From assembly GCA_018675685.1 (NCBI GenBank), contig JABGXP010000011.1:1-44220 (forward strand): a stretch of DNA of 44,220 nucleotides. The letters are read 5' to 3'. Below the pieces are notes generated by a model. It had not been told where the DNA came from and did not search any database. It saw nothing but the letters and a program-made list of their open reading frames with translations. The DNA comes from a bacterium. Lineage in GTDB: Bacteria; Patescibacteriota; Minisyncoccia; Moranbacterales; DUUL01. Both the position numbers and the translations under genes were made by a program. How positions within the stretch are numbered: position 1 is the first letter of the stretch; each line of letters opens with the position of its first letter. Positions 8,574-18,384 of the stretch are shown here, one piece after another.

Positions 8574-9716
8574 ATGATTTTAAGAAAAAAGAAAACCATA
8601 TTCTCTTTGTTATTTTTTTGTGTTGTCGCGATACTAGCTTTATCTGGAAAAGAAAATGGAGAGTTCGAGGTTAAAAATGAGTTTAAAATTATTAAGAGCT
8701 CTTCAATTAAGAAGGACGATAAGCAGTACAACTATAAGTTGATTAGACTGGAAGGAGAAAATGATCCAGCATATGCAGTTTATTATCCTAATCAAAATGC
8801 CAAAGAAACAATTCTAATCACAGCTCCATATGAAAAGATTGATTGGAGTGGAGAACGGATTGATTCTCATCATTGGAAACCACATTCAGTTGTTGATGCC
8901 ACAGAAAGCGCAAATTTGTCTTTAATAAACGGATTTGCAGTATTGCTTGTATACGCACGTTTCTATGAAGGTGGTAATATTAATAATGATATTGAGGATA
9001 TTGTGGCAGGTTTAAAGTTTCTAGAGAACAAAACGGAGAAAATTGGAATTTATGGTGGTTCTTGGGGAGGATTTGAAGCGTTGTATGGAGCAGTGAACTC
9101 ATCAGTAAAACCAGTTGTTGGAGTCGCTTTCTATCCACCAAGCGACATGGAGTCTTGGCTGAATTGGACAAAGGAGTCCCCAGGTGAAGATTTCTGGAAG
9201 CCATATCAAAAAAGAGTAGAAGAAGGTGCAAAAAATGAATATGAGAAGTGGAACCATGAGTACATTGCTAGAAACCTAGAGACAAATTTCCTGATTGTGC
9301 ATGCCTATCAAGACACACTCGTTCCTTTCTCTCAGTCATATGATTTAGTGAATAGTTCGGATAGATTTGACGAAATGTGGCTATTAAAAAAAGAGGAAAA
9401 GTTGAGTCATGGAAAGTCATTGCATGCTGAAAAAATTTCAATGGAAACTATGAGTTCATTTGTGTATCTGATGAGAGGTCTCACGGATAGAGAACTACTT
9501 ATGATTTTTGATAGAGTTGGTGTCGATAACTATCTTGCTGATTTAGAAGTGCTGAAAGAAGGGGGCGAAGACATTAGCTGGAGCAAATCTTTATTTGAGA
9601 AAATGTTTTCACCAAATATCAACTATTATGATGTGGAAACTGCTAAAATTGTGACAAGTCAAGAACTCAAAAAAGAATATCAAGAAGGAATTGAAAAGTT
9701 GGAAGTGAGTTTGTGA
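8574..9716 (+). CDS. Alpha/beta hydrolase (prolyl-oligopeptidase/dienelactone hydrolase-like) with N-terminal signal/anchor
   Basis: GIYGGSWGGFEALYGA nucleophile elbow, HAYQDTLVP Asp motif, hydrophobic N-terminus. Confidence 0.75.
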   Translation: MILRKKKTIFSLLFFCVVAILALSGKENGEFEVKNEFKIIKSSSIKKDDKQYNYKLIRLEGENDPAYAVYYPNQNAKETILITAPYEKIDWSGERIDSHHWKPHSVVDATESANLSLINGFAVLLVYARFYEGGNINNDIEDIVAGLKFLENKTEKIGIYGGSWGGFEALYGAVNSSVKPVVGVAFYPPSDMESWLNWTKESPGEDFWKPYQKRVEEGAKNEYEKWNHEYIARNLETNFLIVHAYQDTLVPFSQSYDLVNSSDRFDEMWLLKKEEKLSHGKSLHAEKISMETMSSFVYLMRGLTDRELLMIFDRVGVDNYLADLEVLKEGGEDISWSKSLFEKMFSPNINYYDVETAKIVTSQELKKEYQEGIEKLEVSL

Positions 9717-9904
9717 CTTTGAATAATATATGGATTTTTGTTATAACAACAAAAAAAGTAGGATAAAAACAAAGTATTTAAAGCCTCTCGTTATAAGTTC
9801 TAGTAAAAAATCTTAATAATTCTGGCGATTTACTCTCTTGACCAGTCTAAGTGTCACTTTTTAGTTATCGGGGCATGTAACAACAAATGATTTGATTGGA
9901 AGAT

Positions 9905-9938
9905 AGAGGACTCTATAGATGTCACTATAGAGTCCTCT
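9905..9938. repeat. Perfect 14-bp inverted repeat without U-tract
   Basis: AGAGGACTCTATAG-ATGTCA-CTATAGAGTCCTCT. Confidence 0.9.
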
Positions 9939-9952
9939 AAAACATAAAAGAT

Positions 9953-9979
9953 AAAAAACAGACTAGTTGTCTGTTTTTT
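9953..9979. terminator. Bidirectional intrinsic terminator (mscL-hydrolase side / dnaE side)
   Basis: AAAAAACAGAC-TAGTT-GTCTGTTTTTT. Confidence 0.85.
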
Positions 9980-9999
9980 ATTATAAAGAAAGTTATATA

Positions 10000-12900
10000 T
10001 TACTCAAAAACAACATTTCCATTTCCCACAATTCCTTTAATCTTCTCAATAGTATCAAGATTGAAAGTAATACGATGTGGAGTTTCCAATTTGCCTCCGA
10101 TTTCAGGAGCTGTTATAAACACACTGCAAAGACCTTTTTTGTTGGTTTGCAAAATTTTTGATATTTTCTCTAGCGTGACTTTGTCACACCCAGTGTTAAT
10201 CGTGATTAAAATATTTTTCTGGATAGTTTCTTCCTTGGAAGACTTAGGTGCTGAAGCGGGGCGATTTGATGGATGTTTGAATTTCTCTAAAGTAGGCGTA
10301 GTCTCTTTGATTTCCTTTTTCTTGTAGCGCCACAATTCTTTTTCATCGACTTCCAATGCTTCTTCTGTGAGAAGTTTCAATTCATCATCTTTTTCTGAAA
10401 GTTTACCAGTCAAAAGCAAGATCTTCTCCTCAACCCAAACGTCCCCAGTCCTCTCGATTGTTTTTGGAAAAACAAGGGCTTCAAGCTTACCGAGTCCATC
10501 TTCAATGGTGACAAAATACATCAACTGATTTCTTCTAGTGTAGATTTTTTGCATCTTAGTGATGATTCCACCAACTGTTACCTTATGATTAACGTGTGAT
10601 GCAGAAAGTTTTTGAATCGGAGTCGCAAACTTCTTGAAGTAGTCTTGATAACCACGCAGTGGATGATCAGAGATATAAAGACCCAAAAGCGCTTTCTCCC
10701 AAGAGAGTCGTTGTTTTTTGGGAACCGCATCAGCTTCATGCAGAGTTATTTTTGGCATCATATCTTCCTCCCCGTCTGCAGAGCCAAAGAGAGAAGATTG
10801 ACCAGCTAAGGCATTCTTTTGAAAATCTTTTGCATAATTAAGTAGCGTTTCAACATTCTGAATGACTTTATTTCTAGAAATAATACTATCGAGCGCACCA
10901 CTCATTGCAAGAGCTTCAAGTGATTTTTTATTCATATCCTTCTCCTGAACACGCTCTAACATGTCAATAATGTCTTTGTATTTTCCATTTTCCTCTCTTT
11001 CGATTATTATCTTTTGAGCAATATTAGTCCCAACTCCCTTGATACCCTCCAATCCAAAACGAATTTTAATTTTATCGTCTTTAGAATCTTTCTCGGGGAA
11101 AAGTACTGCAAATTGACTGAAACTTTCATTTACATCAGGAGGCAGAACTTCAATTCCCATTTCGCGAGCTTCTTCAATTTCAATTGCAATTCGATCGATA
11201 TCATCCTTGTCTGAATTTAAAAGCGCTGCTACAAATTGGGCAGGGTAGTGAGCTTTTAGGAAAGCTGTTTGATAACCGATTAGCGCATAACAAGCCGCAT
11301 GAGAACGGTTAAACCCATAACCAGCGAATGGTTCAATGAAAGAGAATACTTTTTTGGCCAACACTTCAGATACTTTATTTTTAACACACCCTTCAATGAA
11401 TTTTTGCTTTTGTTTCTCAATCATCTCAACAATTTTTTTACCCATCGCCTTCCTTAAAACATCAGCTTCTCCAGGAGTAAAACCAGCAAGTTCCTGGGAG
11501 ATTTTCATCACCTGCTCTTGGTAAACAACAACGCCATAAGTATTTTCAATGATTGGCTTAAGCTTGGGGTGGAAATAATCAATTTTCCTTTTCCCATGCT
11601 TTCCATCAACGAAGTCAGGGATCCATTCCATTGGTCCTGGGCGATACAAGGCAACCATTGCAATGATGTCCTCAAAGACAGTAGGTTTGAGTTTTTTTAA
11701 ATACCTCTTCATTCCCGAAGATTCTAATTGAAAAACACCAGTAGTAGAACCTTTCTGTAATAATTCATAGGTCTTTGAGTCATCAAGAGGCAGGGTATCA
11801 ATATCAATTACATCGCCAGTTGTTTTTTCAATTATTTTCAATGCATTTTCAATAATAGTAAGGTTTTTAAGACCCAGAAAATCCATCTTCAAGAGGCCAA
11901 TTTTTTCTACATAAGAAGCTTTTGAGGAAGAAGCGTATTGAGTTACAATAGATGGCTCAGTTCCTTTTTTCCCAGTCATATACTGCAAAGGAGAGTATTC
12001 CACGACAGGCTCATCTGTGATTACAACACCACATGCATGTACAGAAGCATGGCGAGCGACACCTTCCAGACGAAGAGCTGCATCGATGATACGTTTAGCA
12101 TTCGTATTGCCATTGTATTCCATTATTAGTTCTTTTGACGTTTCAAGTGCTGTTTGAAGGTTTGTGAATTGAGGAATCATCTTAGCCAATTTGTCACAGT
12201 AGGTATATTCTACATCCAAAACACGGCCAACATCACGAATTGCAGCTCGAGCCGCCATTGTTCCAAAGGTTATGATTTGAGCGACATGATCATACCCATA
12301 TTTTTTACGACAATATTGCAAAACCTCATCTCGACGATGATCAGCAAAATCAGCATCGACATCTGGCATCGAGATTCTATCTGGATTTAAGAAACGTTCA
12401 AAAAGCAGGCCATATTCTAGTGGGTCAAGATTCGTTATTCCAGTTAAATACGAAACAAAACTTCCAGCAGCGCTTCCACGTCCAGGGCCAACAATAATTC
12501 CTTGCTTCTTAGCCCAATTCATGAAATCTTGGACAATCAAAAAATATCCTGAGAATCCCATTCTCGAAATTACACCTAGTTCAAATTCCAGTCTTTCTTT
12601 GTGTTCTTTGTTGTATCCGCCATTCTTATACCTTTCTTTAATTCCTTTTTCACAAAGACTTAAGAGATATGAGTCTGCAGTGAAACCTTCAGGCACATCG
12701 AAGTGTGGAAGTTTGGTATTGCCAAATTCGATTGTCACATCGCATCTCTTTGCAATCTCTTGTGTATTTTCAATCGCCTCAGGAACATCCTTGAAACATT
12801 CGCACATTTCTTCGGGGCTCTTTAGGTATAGGTCAAAATCCATCATACTCATTCGATTCGGCTCGTCTTTTTTACGCCCAGTTTGTAAGCAAAGAAGAAT

Positions 12901-13569
12901 ATCTTGAACATCCTTGTCTTCAGGGTTAACATAATGAAGATCAGCAGAAGCAACAAGCGGAATCCCCGTTTCTTTGGAAATCTTTCGAAGGCCTTTGTTA
13001 GCAATAAGCTGTTTATCTAAACTTGGTAAGTATTGAATTTCCAAAAAGAAACTACCTTTCCCGAGAATTTTTTGATACTCCAAGGCTTTATTTTTTGCTT
13101 CTTCATATTTTCCTCCAATTATAATTTGTGCGATTTCTCCTTGAACACAACCGCTAAGTCCAATAATGCCCTTGCTGTATTTTTTAAGAAGTGAGAGATC
13201 AATTCTTGGTTTATAATAAAATCCTTCCAGATGAGCTGTTGTCGAGAGCTTCATTAGATTTCGATACCCTTCATTTGTTTCGGCGAGCAATGTAAGATGA
13301 TAACGGTCTTCGTCCACACGCGGTTGTTTGTTGTGTAGACCATTGGGAGCGACATACATCTCGCACCCCAAGATAGGCTTAATTCCTCTTTGTGTTGCTT
13401 TATCGTAAAATTCAGGGACTCCATACATCGTTCCATGATCAGTAATTGCGATTGAGTCCATTCCAAGTTCTTGCACACGATCAAGAATATCGTCGATTTT
13501 TCCTAAACCGTCGAGGAGACTATAATGCGTGTGGACATGGAGATGAGTGAATTTTTGTTTTGATGACAT
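10000..13569 (-). CDS. dnaE: DNA polymerase III subunit alpha
   Basis: PHP start FTHLHVHTHYSLLDGLGKIDD; GPGRGSAAGSFVSYLTGITNLDPLEYGLLFERFLNPDRISMPDVDADFAD; 1189 aa. Confidence 0.97.
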   Translation of the reverse strand: MSSKQKFTHLHVHTHYSLLDGLGKIDDILDRVQELGMDSIAITDHGTMYGVPEFYDKATQRGIKPILGCEMYVAPNGLHNKQPRVDEDRYHLTLLAETNEGYRNLMKLSTTAHLEGFYYKPRIDLSLLKKYSKGIIGLSGCVQGEIAQIIIGGKYEEAKNKALEYQKILGKGSFFLEIQYLPSLDKQLIANKGLRKISKETGIPLVASADLHYVNPEDKDVQDILLCLQTGRKKDEPNRMSMMDFDLYLKSPEEMCECFKDVPEAIENTQEIAKRCDVTIEFGNTKLPHFDVPEGFTADSYLLSLCEKGIKERYKNGGYNKEHKERLEFELGVISRMGFSGYFLIVQDFMNWAKKQGIIVGPGRGSAAGSFVSYLTGITNLDPLEYGLLFERFLNPDRISMPDVDADFADHRRDEVLQYCRKKYGYDHVAQIITFGTMAARAAIRDVGRVLDVEYTYCDKLAKMIPQFTNLQTALETSKELIMEYNGNTNAKRIIDAALRLEGVARHASVHACGVVITDEPVVEYSPLQYMTGKKGTEPSIVTQYASSSKASYVEKIGLLKMDFLGLKNLTIIENALKIIEKTTGDVIDIDTLPLDDSKTYELLQKGSTTGVFQLESSGMKRYLKKLKPTVFEDIIAMVALYRPGPMEWIPDFVDGKHGKRKIDYFHPKLKPIIENTYGVVVYQEQVMKISQELAGFTPGEADVLRKAMGKKIVEMIEKQKQKFIEGCVKNKVSEVLAKKVFSFIEPFAGYGFNRSHAACYALIGYQTAFLKAHYPAQFVAALLNSDKDDIDRIAIEIEEAREMGIEVLPPDVNESFSQFAVLFPEKDSKDDKIKIRFGLEGIKGVGTNIAQKIIIEREENGKYKDIIDMLERVQEKDMNKKSLEALAMSGALDSIISRNKVIQNVETLLNYAKDFQKNALAGQSSLFGSADGEEDMMPKITLHEADAVPKKQRLSWEKALLGLYISDHPLRGYQDYFKKFATPIQKLSASHVNHKVTVGGIITKMQKIYTRRNQLMYFVTIEDGLGKLEALVFPKTIERTGDVWVEEKILLLTGKLSEKDDELKLLTEEALEVDEKELWRYKKKEIKETTPTLEKFKHPSNRPASAPKSSKEETIQKNILITINTGCDKVTLEKISKILQTNKKGLCSVFITAPEIGGKLETPHRITFNLDTIEKIKGIVGNGNVVFE

Positions 13570-13733
13570 AGTTTAGAAAAAGAGTGCCTTTAAAAGTAAG
13601 AAAGCTTTTTTTGGATCCCCCAAAAATAGCTTTTCCCCATCTAGCGTTTTTTAAGTATACAATCTTTATCCATAGTTTTCAATATTTGATTTTTTGATAA
13701 AATGTGGTGTAAAAAGAATTTACAAAAAAACAA

Positions 13734-13763
13734 CTCCCTTGCAAAACAATGAATGCAAGGGAG
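13734..13763 (-). terminator. Intrinsic terminator of the small membrane-protein gene
   Basis: CTCCCTTGCA-AAACAATGAA-TGCAAGGGAG; on the minus strand followed by TTGTTTTTTT. Confidence 0.8.
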
Positions 13764-13784
13764 GCTGAATATAAAAACTGGAAT

Positions 13785-13976
13785 TTATCTGTTGCGGACT
13801 GCAACAACAAAAGTGATCACGGGAGCAGGGAGCATCATAAGTATCAGCCAAAAGTTAGTTATAATTGGCTGGTTTTTAATTCCCATAGCCATTTTATTTG
13901 CTGCATCAAATGGTGCTGCGATAAACAAATAGCTTACAAGAATTGCCAAAGCAACTTTTACGATAATTTTAGTCAT
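13785..13976 (-). CDS. Small two-TM-helix membrane protein (63 aa)
   Basis: MTKIIVKVALAILVSYLFIAAPFDAANKMAMGIKNQPIITNFWLILMMLPAPVITFVVAVRNR; followed by a terminator on the same strand. Confidence 0.65.
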   Translation of the reverse strand: MTKIIVKVALAILVSYLFIAAPFDAANKMAMGIKNQPIITNFWLILMMLPAPVITFVVAVRNR

Positions 13977-14105
13977 GATTTAGTCCCTCTCCTTTATGAG
14001 TTTGTCTAAAAAATTCTCTTTATTTAACGTTCTATTTATATTATAGCACTCTTTGTATATTTTGTCAATAGAAAAGAAATGACAAAGTAAGAAATGTTTA
14101 AACAA

Positions 14106-14141
14106 AAAAACACGGCTACCAAGAATGGTGACAGTGTTTTT
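14106..14141 (-). terminator. Terminator-like hairpin downstream of tRNA-Lys
   Basis: AAAAACAC...ACCA-TTCT-TGGT...GTGTTTTT (minus strand), imperfect stem. Confidence 0.55.
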
Positions 14142-14146
14142 GTTTG

Positions 14147-14219
14147 TACGCGCAGAGGGATTTGAACCCCCGACCTTCTGCTTAAAAGGCAGTTGCTCTA
14201 CCAACTGAGCTATGCGCGC
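14147..14219 (-). tRNA. tRNA-Lys (anticodon TTT)
   Basis: Minus strand GCGCGCA TA GCTCAGTTGGTAGAGC A ACTGC CTTTTAA GCAGA AGGTC GGGGG TTCAAAT CCCTC TGCGCGT A; cloverleaf folds with an A27-A43 mismatch; CCA not encoded. Confidence 0.95.
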
Positions 14220-14403
14220 ATAAATGGATTGTCAAAATGCTTGAAAAATATTTCTCATTAAAACAAAAACATCACTTGAAAAGTGGATTTGAGAGCTATT
14301 ATTTTTCAAACATTTCTAATTATATACAAACTTGCGGAAATGTCAACGGAGAAGTATAATTGAGAAAGAAAAAGAAAATTTCATTAAAATATTAAACAAA
14401 AAA

Positions 14404-15663
14404 ATGAAAATAAAAAATATTGATGCGCACGAAATTTTAGATTCTCGTGGGATTCCTGCGTTGGAAGTTAAGCTTACATTAGAGGACGGCAGAACTGTAA
14501 AAGCAGCTGTGCCTTCTGGTGCTTCAACTGGAACAAAAGAAGCTCTTGAAATGAGAGATGGCGATGAAAGATTCGGAGGCAAAGGTGTTTTAAAGGCCTG
14601 TGCTCATGTTATGGAGGATATTTTACCGCAAATTAAAGACATGGAGGTTGAAGACCTTATTGCAATCGATGAAGCCATGATCCAGCTTGACGGAACAGAG
14701 AATAAGGCAAAGTTGGGGGCAAATGCAATTTTGGGTGTTTCATTGGCAGTCGCAAGAGCGGGGGCAATTTCAAAAGGAGTTGAACTTTGGCAGCACTTAC
14801 AAGAGATCTATAAGTTTGAAAGACCAGAAAATTGGAACTTTCCAGTTCCAATGATTAATGTCGTTAATGGTGGAGAACATGCTGACAGCGGCTTAGACAT
14901 TCAAGAATTTATGCTAGTTCCTTCTGGATTCAATACTTTTGCCGAGAGATTGCAGGCGGGGGCAGAAACGTACCAAGCATTAAAAAAAGTTTTAACAGGA
15001 AAAGGCTATCGTGTTGCAGTTGGTGATGAAGGTGGTTTTGCTCCAGCTCTCAATGCTAACGCTGAAGCTCTAGAGCTAATCATAGAAGCAATCGGAGAAA
15101 CTAAGTATGAAGCTGGGACTCAAATAAAAACAGGAATTGATGCAGCTGCAAGTGAATTTTTTGACAAAGAGACAGGGATGTATAACTTAAAATTAGATAA
15201 TGTTTCTTTGGATAGTGAACAGATGAGCGCCATGTATCGCGAATGGATAGAGAAATATCAAATGGAGCTTATTGAGGATCCAATGAGTGAATTTGATTGG
15301 GATGGATGGAAAATGTTTAACGAACAATCAGGAGGAGACATTTCTGTTATTGCAGACGATCTAACGGTGACTAACAAAAAGATTCTAGATGAAGCAAAAG
15401 AAAAAAATGCAGCTAATGCAATTTTGATAAAAGTTAATCAAATTGGTTCAGTTACTGAAACTGCTAGATGTGTACGAGCAGCGAAAGAATATGGAATGAA
15501 AGTCGCCGTTTCTCATAGAAGTGGCGAAACAACTGATGATTTCATTGGCGATTTAGCCGTTGGTTTTTTTGCTGATTATGTGAAATTTGGAAGCACGGCG
15601 AGAGGGGAAAGAGTGTGTAAGTATAATCGAGTTGCCGAGATAGAAAGAGAGACTAATAAATAG
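14404..15663 (+). CDS. eno: Enolase (start placed at the internal ATG of the 14332 ORF)
   Basis: MKIKNIDAHEILDSRGIPALEVKL, VPSGASTGTKEALEMRDGD, VGDEGGFAP, VSHRSGETTDDFIGDLAV. Confidence 0.96.
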   Translation: MKIKNIDAHEILDSRGIPALEVKLTLEDGRTVKAAVPSGASTGTKEALEMRDGDERFGGKGVLKACAHVMEDILPQIKDMEVEDLIAIDEAMIQLDGTENKAKLGANAILGVSLAVARAGAISKGVELWQHLQEIYKFERPENWNFPVPMINVVNGGEHADSGLDIQEFMLVPSGFNTFAERLQAGAETYQALKKVLTGKGYRVAVGDEGGFAPALNANAEALELIIEAIGETKYEAGTQIKTGIDAAASEFFDKETGMYNLKLDNVSLDSEQMSAMYREWIEKYQMELIEDPMSEFDWDGWKMFNEQSGGDISVIADDLTVTNKKILDEAKEKNAANAILIKVNQIGSVTETARCVRAAKEYGMKVAVSHRSGETTDDFIGDLAVGFFADYVKFGSTARGERVCKYNRVAEIERETNK

Positions 15664-15773
15664 TTTCTGAAATTTTTAAAATAAATACCAGGGTGCTTAT
15701 CGTTGTAAATGCAATAACGCACTGAGGTACTTTTTTCGTAGCTGAAAATAAAAAATGAAATAGAAGAATAGAC

Positions 15774-17348
15774 ATGAGAGATCAAAGCAAAAAAAATCCA
15801 CTTGTTCTGGCAATTCTAGATGGATGGGGCGTTGGCCCTGAGAGTGAAAAAACAAATGCAATTTTTGCAGCAGACACACCGTTTTTTGATGCAGCTGTTA
15901 AAAAATATCCAAACACCACATTATTAGCCTCTGGTCATGATGTTGGACTTGAGAAGGGTCAAATGAGTGGTTCTGAAACAGGACATATCAACATTGGTGC
16001 AGGAAGAGTTGTAAAACAAGACGTCCGAATGATCCTAGAAGCTATTGACAATGGAAGCTTTTTTCGCAACAGCGCGCTTCTAAGCGCAGTAGAGCATGCT
16101 AAAAACAACAATTCAAATATTCACTTGGTGGGGCTTTTAGGGAATAGCGACAGCCCTCATGCACATCCAGACATTCTATTGGCATTACTAATATTGCTCA
16201 AACAACAAAACTTAAAGGACCGAGTTTTTTTGCATCTTTTCACAGATGGAAGAGATTCATATCCGCAAAGTGCCTTAGAACATTGGAAATCTCTGGAAAA
16301 TCAAATAAAATATGAAGGACTAGCAAAACTAGCTTCCGTCAGCGGAAGATTCTATGGAATGGACAGAATAAAAAAATGGGATAGATTGATTTGTGCATAT
16401 AATGCAATGGTGTTAGGGAAAGGAGAAAAATTCAGTACATTCGATGAAATTATTAAGAGTAATTACGAAAAAGAAAGAACGGACGAATTCATCGAACCAG
16501 CTGTACTTGTTGATGAAGAAGGAGAGCCCATAGGAAGAATAAAGGACAATGACAGTGTAATCTTTTTCAATTTTCGTTCGGATCGAGCAAGACAAATGTC
16601 CAAGTTATTCATAGGGAATAATACGGCAAAAGAAATAAATTTCCCCAAGCTGGATCTTTTGAAAAACTTAGAATTTGTAGCAATGACAGAGTTCGGCTCT
16701 GATTTGAATCTAAAAACAGCGTTTGTAAGTGCACCACTGATTGGCACGTTACCACTAGCACTTGCCCCTTTGAAGCAGTTATATATATCTGAAACAGAGA
16801 AATATGCACATGTTACATATTTCATCAACGGAGGATACGCTGATTCAGTCGGAGGAGAAGATAGAGTCCTAGTAAAGTCACCAGAAGTTCGTTCCTATAA
16901 AGAAGCCCCTCAAATGGCTGCGAAGGAAATTACGAGAATTGTTTTGGATAGTTTAAAAAACCAGACACATGAGTTTATCTGTTTAAATTATCCCAATGCT
17001 GATATGGTCGGGCACACAGGAGATTTTGAGAAGACAAAAAAAGGAATCGAAGTGATAGACAGTCAACTTGAAAAAATAAATGAGTTAGTTAAAAAGAAAA
17101 GTGGAACCTTGGTAATTACAGCTGATCATGGAAACGCCGACATTCTTTTCAATGAAGAACTTCAATTGCCTTACACGTTTCATACGAAGTGTGAAGTGCC
17201 TTTTGTTGTTATTTCCTATAATGCTAAGTTCAAGGGAATTAAACTCAAAGAAGGCGGAAAACTAGGAAATGTTTCGCCAACAATCTTGCAGATTTTGGGT
17301 ATCGAGAAACCTAAGGAAATGGAATTAGATTCTCTGATTAAAGAATAA
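15774..17348 (+). CDS. gpmI: 2,3-bisphosphoglycerate-independent phosphoglycerate mutase
   Basis: LAILDGWGVGPESEKTNAI, GQMSGSETGHINIGAGRVVKQD, ITADHGNAD. Confidence 0.95.
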   Translation: MRDQSKKNPLVLAILDGWGVGPESEKTNAIFAADTPFFDAAVKKYPNTTLLASGHDVGLEKGQMSGSETGHINIGAGRVVKQDVRMILEAIDNGSFFRNSALLSAVEHAKNNNSNIHLVGLLGNSDSPHAHPDILLALLILLKQQNLKDRVFLHLFTDGRDSYPQSALEHWKSLENQIKYEGLAKLASVSGRFYGMDRIKKWDRLICAYNAMVLGKGEKFSTFDEIIKSNYEKERTDEFIEPAVLVDEEGEPIGRIKDNDSVIFFNFRSDRARQMSKLFIGNNTAKEINFPKLDLLKNLEFVAMTEFGSDLNLKTAFVSAPLIGTLPLALAPLKQLYISETEKYAHVTYFINGGYADSVGGEDRVLVKSPEVRSYKEAPQMAAKEITRIVLDSLKNQTHEFICLNYPNADMVGHTGDFEKTKKGIEVIDSQLEKINELVKKKSGTLVITADHGNADILFNEELQLPYTFHTKCEVPFVVISYNAKFKGIKLKEGGKLGNVSPTILQILGIEKPKEMELDSLIKE

Positions 17349-17367
17349 ATAATATAATTTTTTTAAA

Positions 17368-18378
17368 ATGAAGAAAGTAATTTGCATTGGTTCGATCACA
17401 AAAGATATTTTCATTTCAACAGGAGAAGCAAAAGTTGTTGACAATAAAGGGGACATGGCAGTTCAAAAATTAATTGGTTTTGAATTTGGTGCAAAGATAT
17501 ATGCCGATAGTTATCGAGAGTCTCTCGGTGGAAGCGCGGTTAATGTTTCAGCGGGGTTGTCGCAATGTGGAATATTGCCCCTTATTTTTTCAAGAGTATC
17601 CAACTCGGATACTGGAGACTGGCTTTTAAAAAAAATTGGTAAAGAGAAATTGAAAAAAAGGTTTATTCAACGAAATGGAAAAGTTGAAAGTGAAATATCG
17701 ATTATTATCTCTGATTCAGTCCATAATGACCATGTAATTTTTCGCACTGGTGATTCAGTGGAGCGATTTGATTTAGCAAAAGCATTGAGAAAATTTAAAT
17801 TCAATGCGGAAGGAATCTATATTGGGTCACAGAAAGAGGGCTGGGAAGAAAAATTCAAGACTTTAATCGAATTCTCAAAAGCAAAAAAAATTAAAGTGGC
17901 CTGCAATCCTTCAGGTTTTCAAATCAAAAATAACCCAAAAAGTTTATTGGCAATGTTTGGTGATTTTGAAATCATTTTCTTGAATCGTGATGAAGCAATT
18001 GAACTTTTGCAAAATTCCGAGGAAAATATAACAAATGAGGTAGGACCTATTTTTGAGGCACTTCTAAACTACAAACCGAAAGTTCTGGTTATTACTGATG
18101 GAAGGAAAGGCGCATATGTCGCTGAGGGAGAAAATATTTATCATATTAAAGCAGGAGCCACTGAAATTATGGATACGGTGGGCGCAGGAGATGCTTTTTC
18201 AAGCGGTTTTTTTGCTGCATATCTTGAATATAATGATGTAAAAAAAGCTATTTGTTGGGGAGTAATGAATAGTGTATCAGTGATCTCAGCTATGGGAGGA
18301 ACAAATGGTTTATTGAAAAAGAAAGAACTAATAGCGCTGGAAAAAGATACATTATCAACAATCAAAAAGATTAAATAA
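17368..18378 (+). CDS. PfkB-family carbohydrate/nucleoside kinase
   Basis: GGSAVNVSAGL; DTVGAGDAFSSGFFAAYL PfkB signature. Confidence 0.88.
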   Translation: MKKVICIGSITKDIFISTGEAKVVDNKGDMAVQKLIGFEFGAKIYADSYRESLGGSAVNVSAGLSQCGILPLIFSRVSNSDTGDWLLKKIGKEKLKKRFIQRNGKVESEISIIISDSVHNDHVIFRTGDSVERFDLAKALRKFKFNAEGIYIGSQKEGWEEKFKTLIEFSKAKKIKVACNPSGFQIKNNPKSLLAMFGDFEIIFLNRDEAIELLQNSEENITNEVGPIFEALLNYKPKVLVITDGRKGAYVAEGENIYHIKAGATEIMDTVGAGDAFSSGFFAAYLEYNDVKKAICWGVMNSVSVISAMGGTNGLLKKKELIALEKDTLSTIKKIK

Positions 18379-18384
18379 CAAACA

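Noticed and set aside
13749-14009. Plus-strand 86-aa ORF near tRNA-Lys
   Set aside because: The opposite strand encodes a plausible small membrane protein with a correctly oriented terminator, so the plus ORF is more likely its shadow
13980-14204. Minus-strand 74-aa ORF beginning MVEQLPFKQKVGGSNPSARTNK
   Set aside because: The start is the translated tRNA-Lys gene (VEQLPFKQKVGGSNPSA is a common tRNA-derived false ORF)
14332-14403. N-terminal 24-aa extension of enolase
   Set aside because: Enolase homology starts at MKIKNIDAHEILDSRG (ATG 14404); the extension is Lys/Ile-rich and non-homologous
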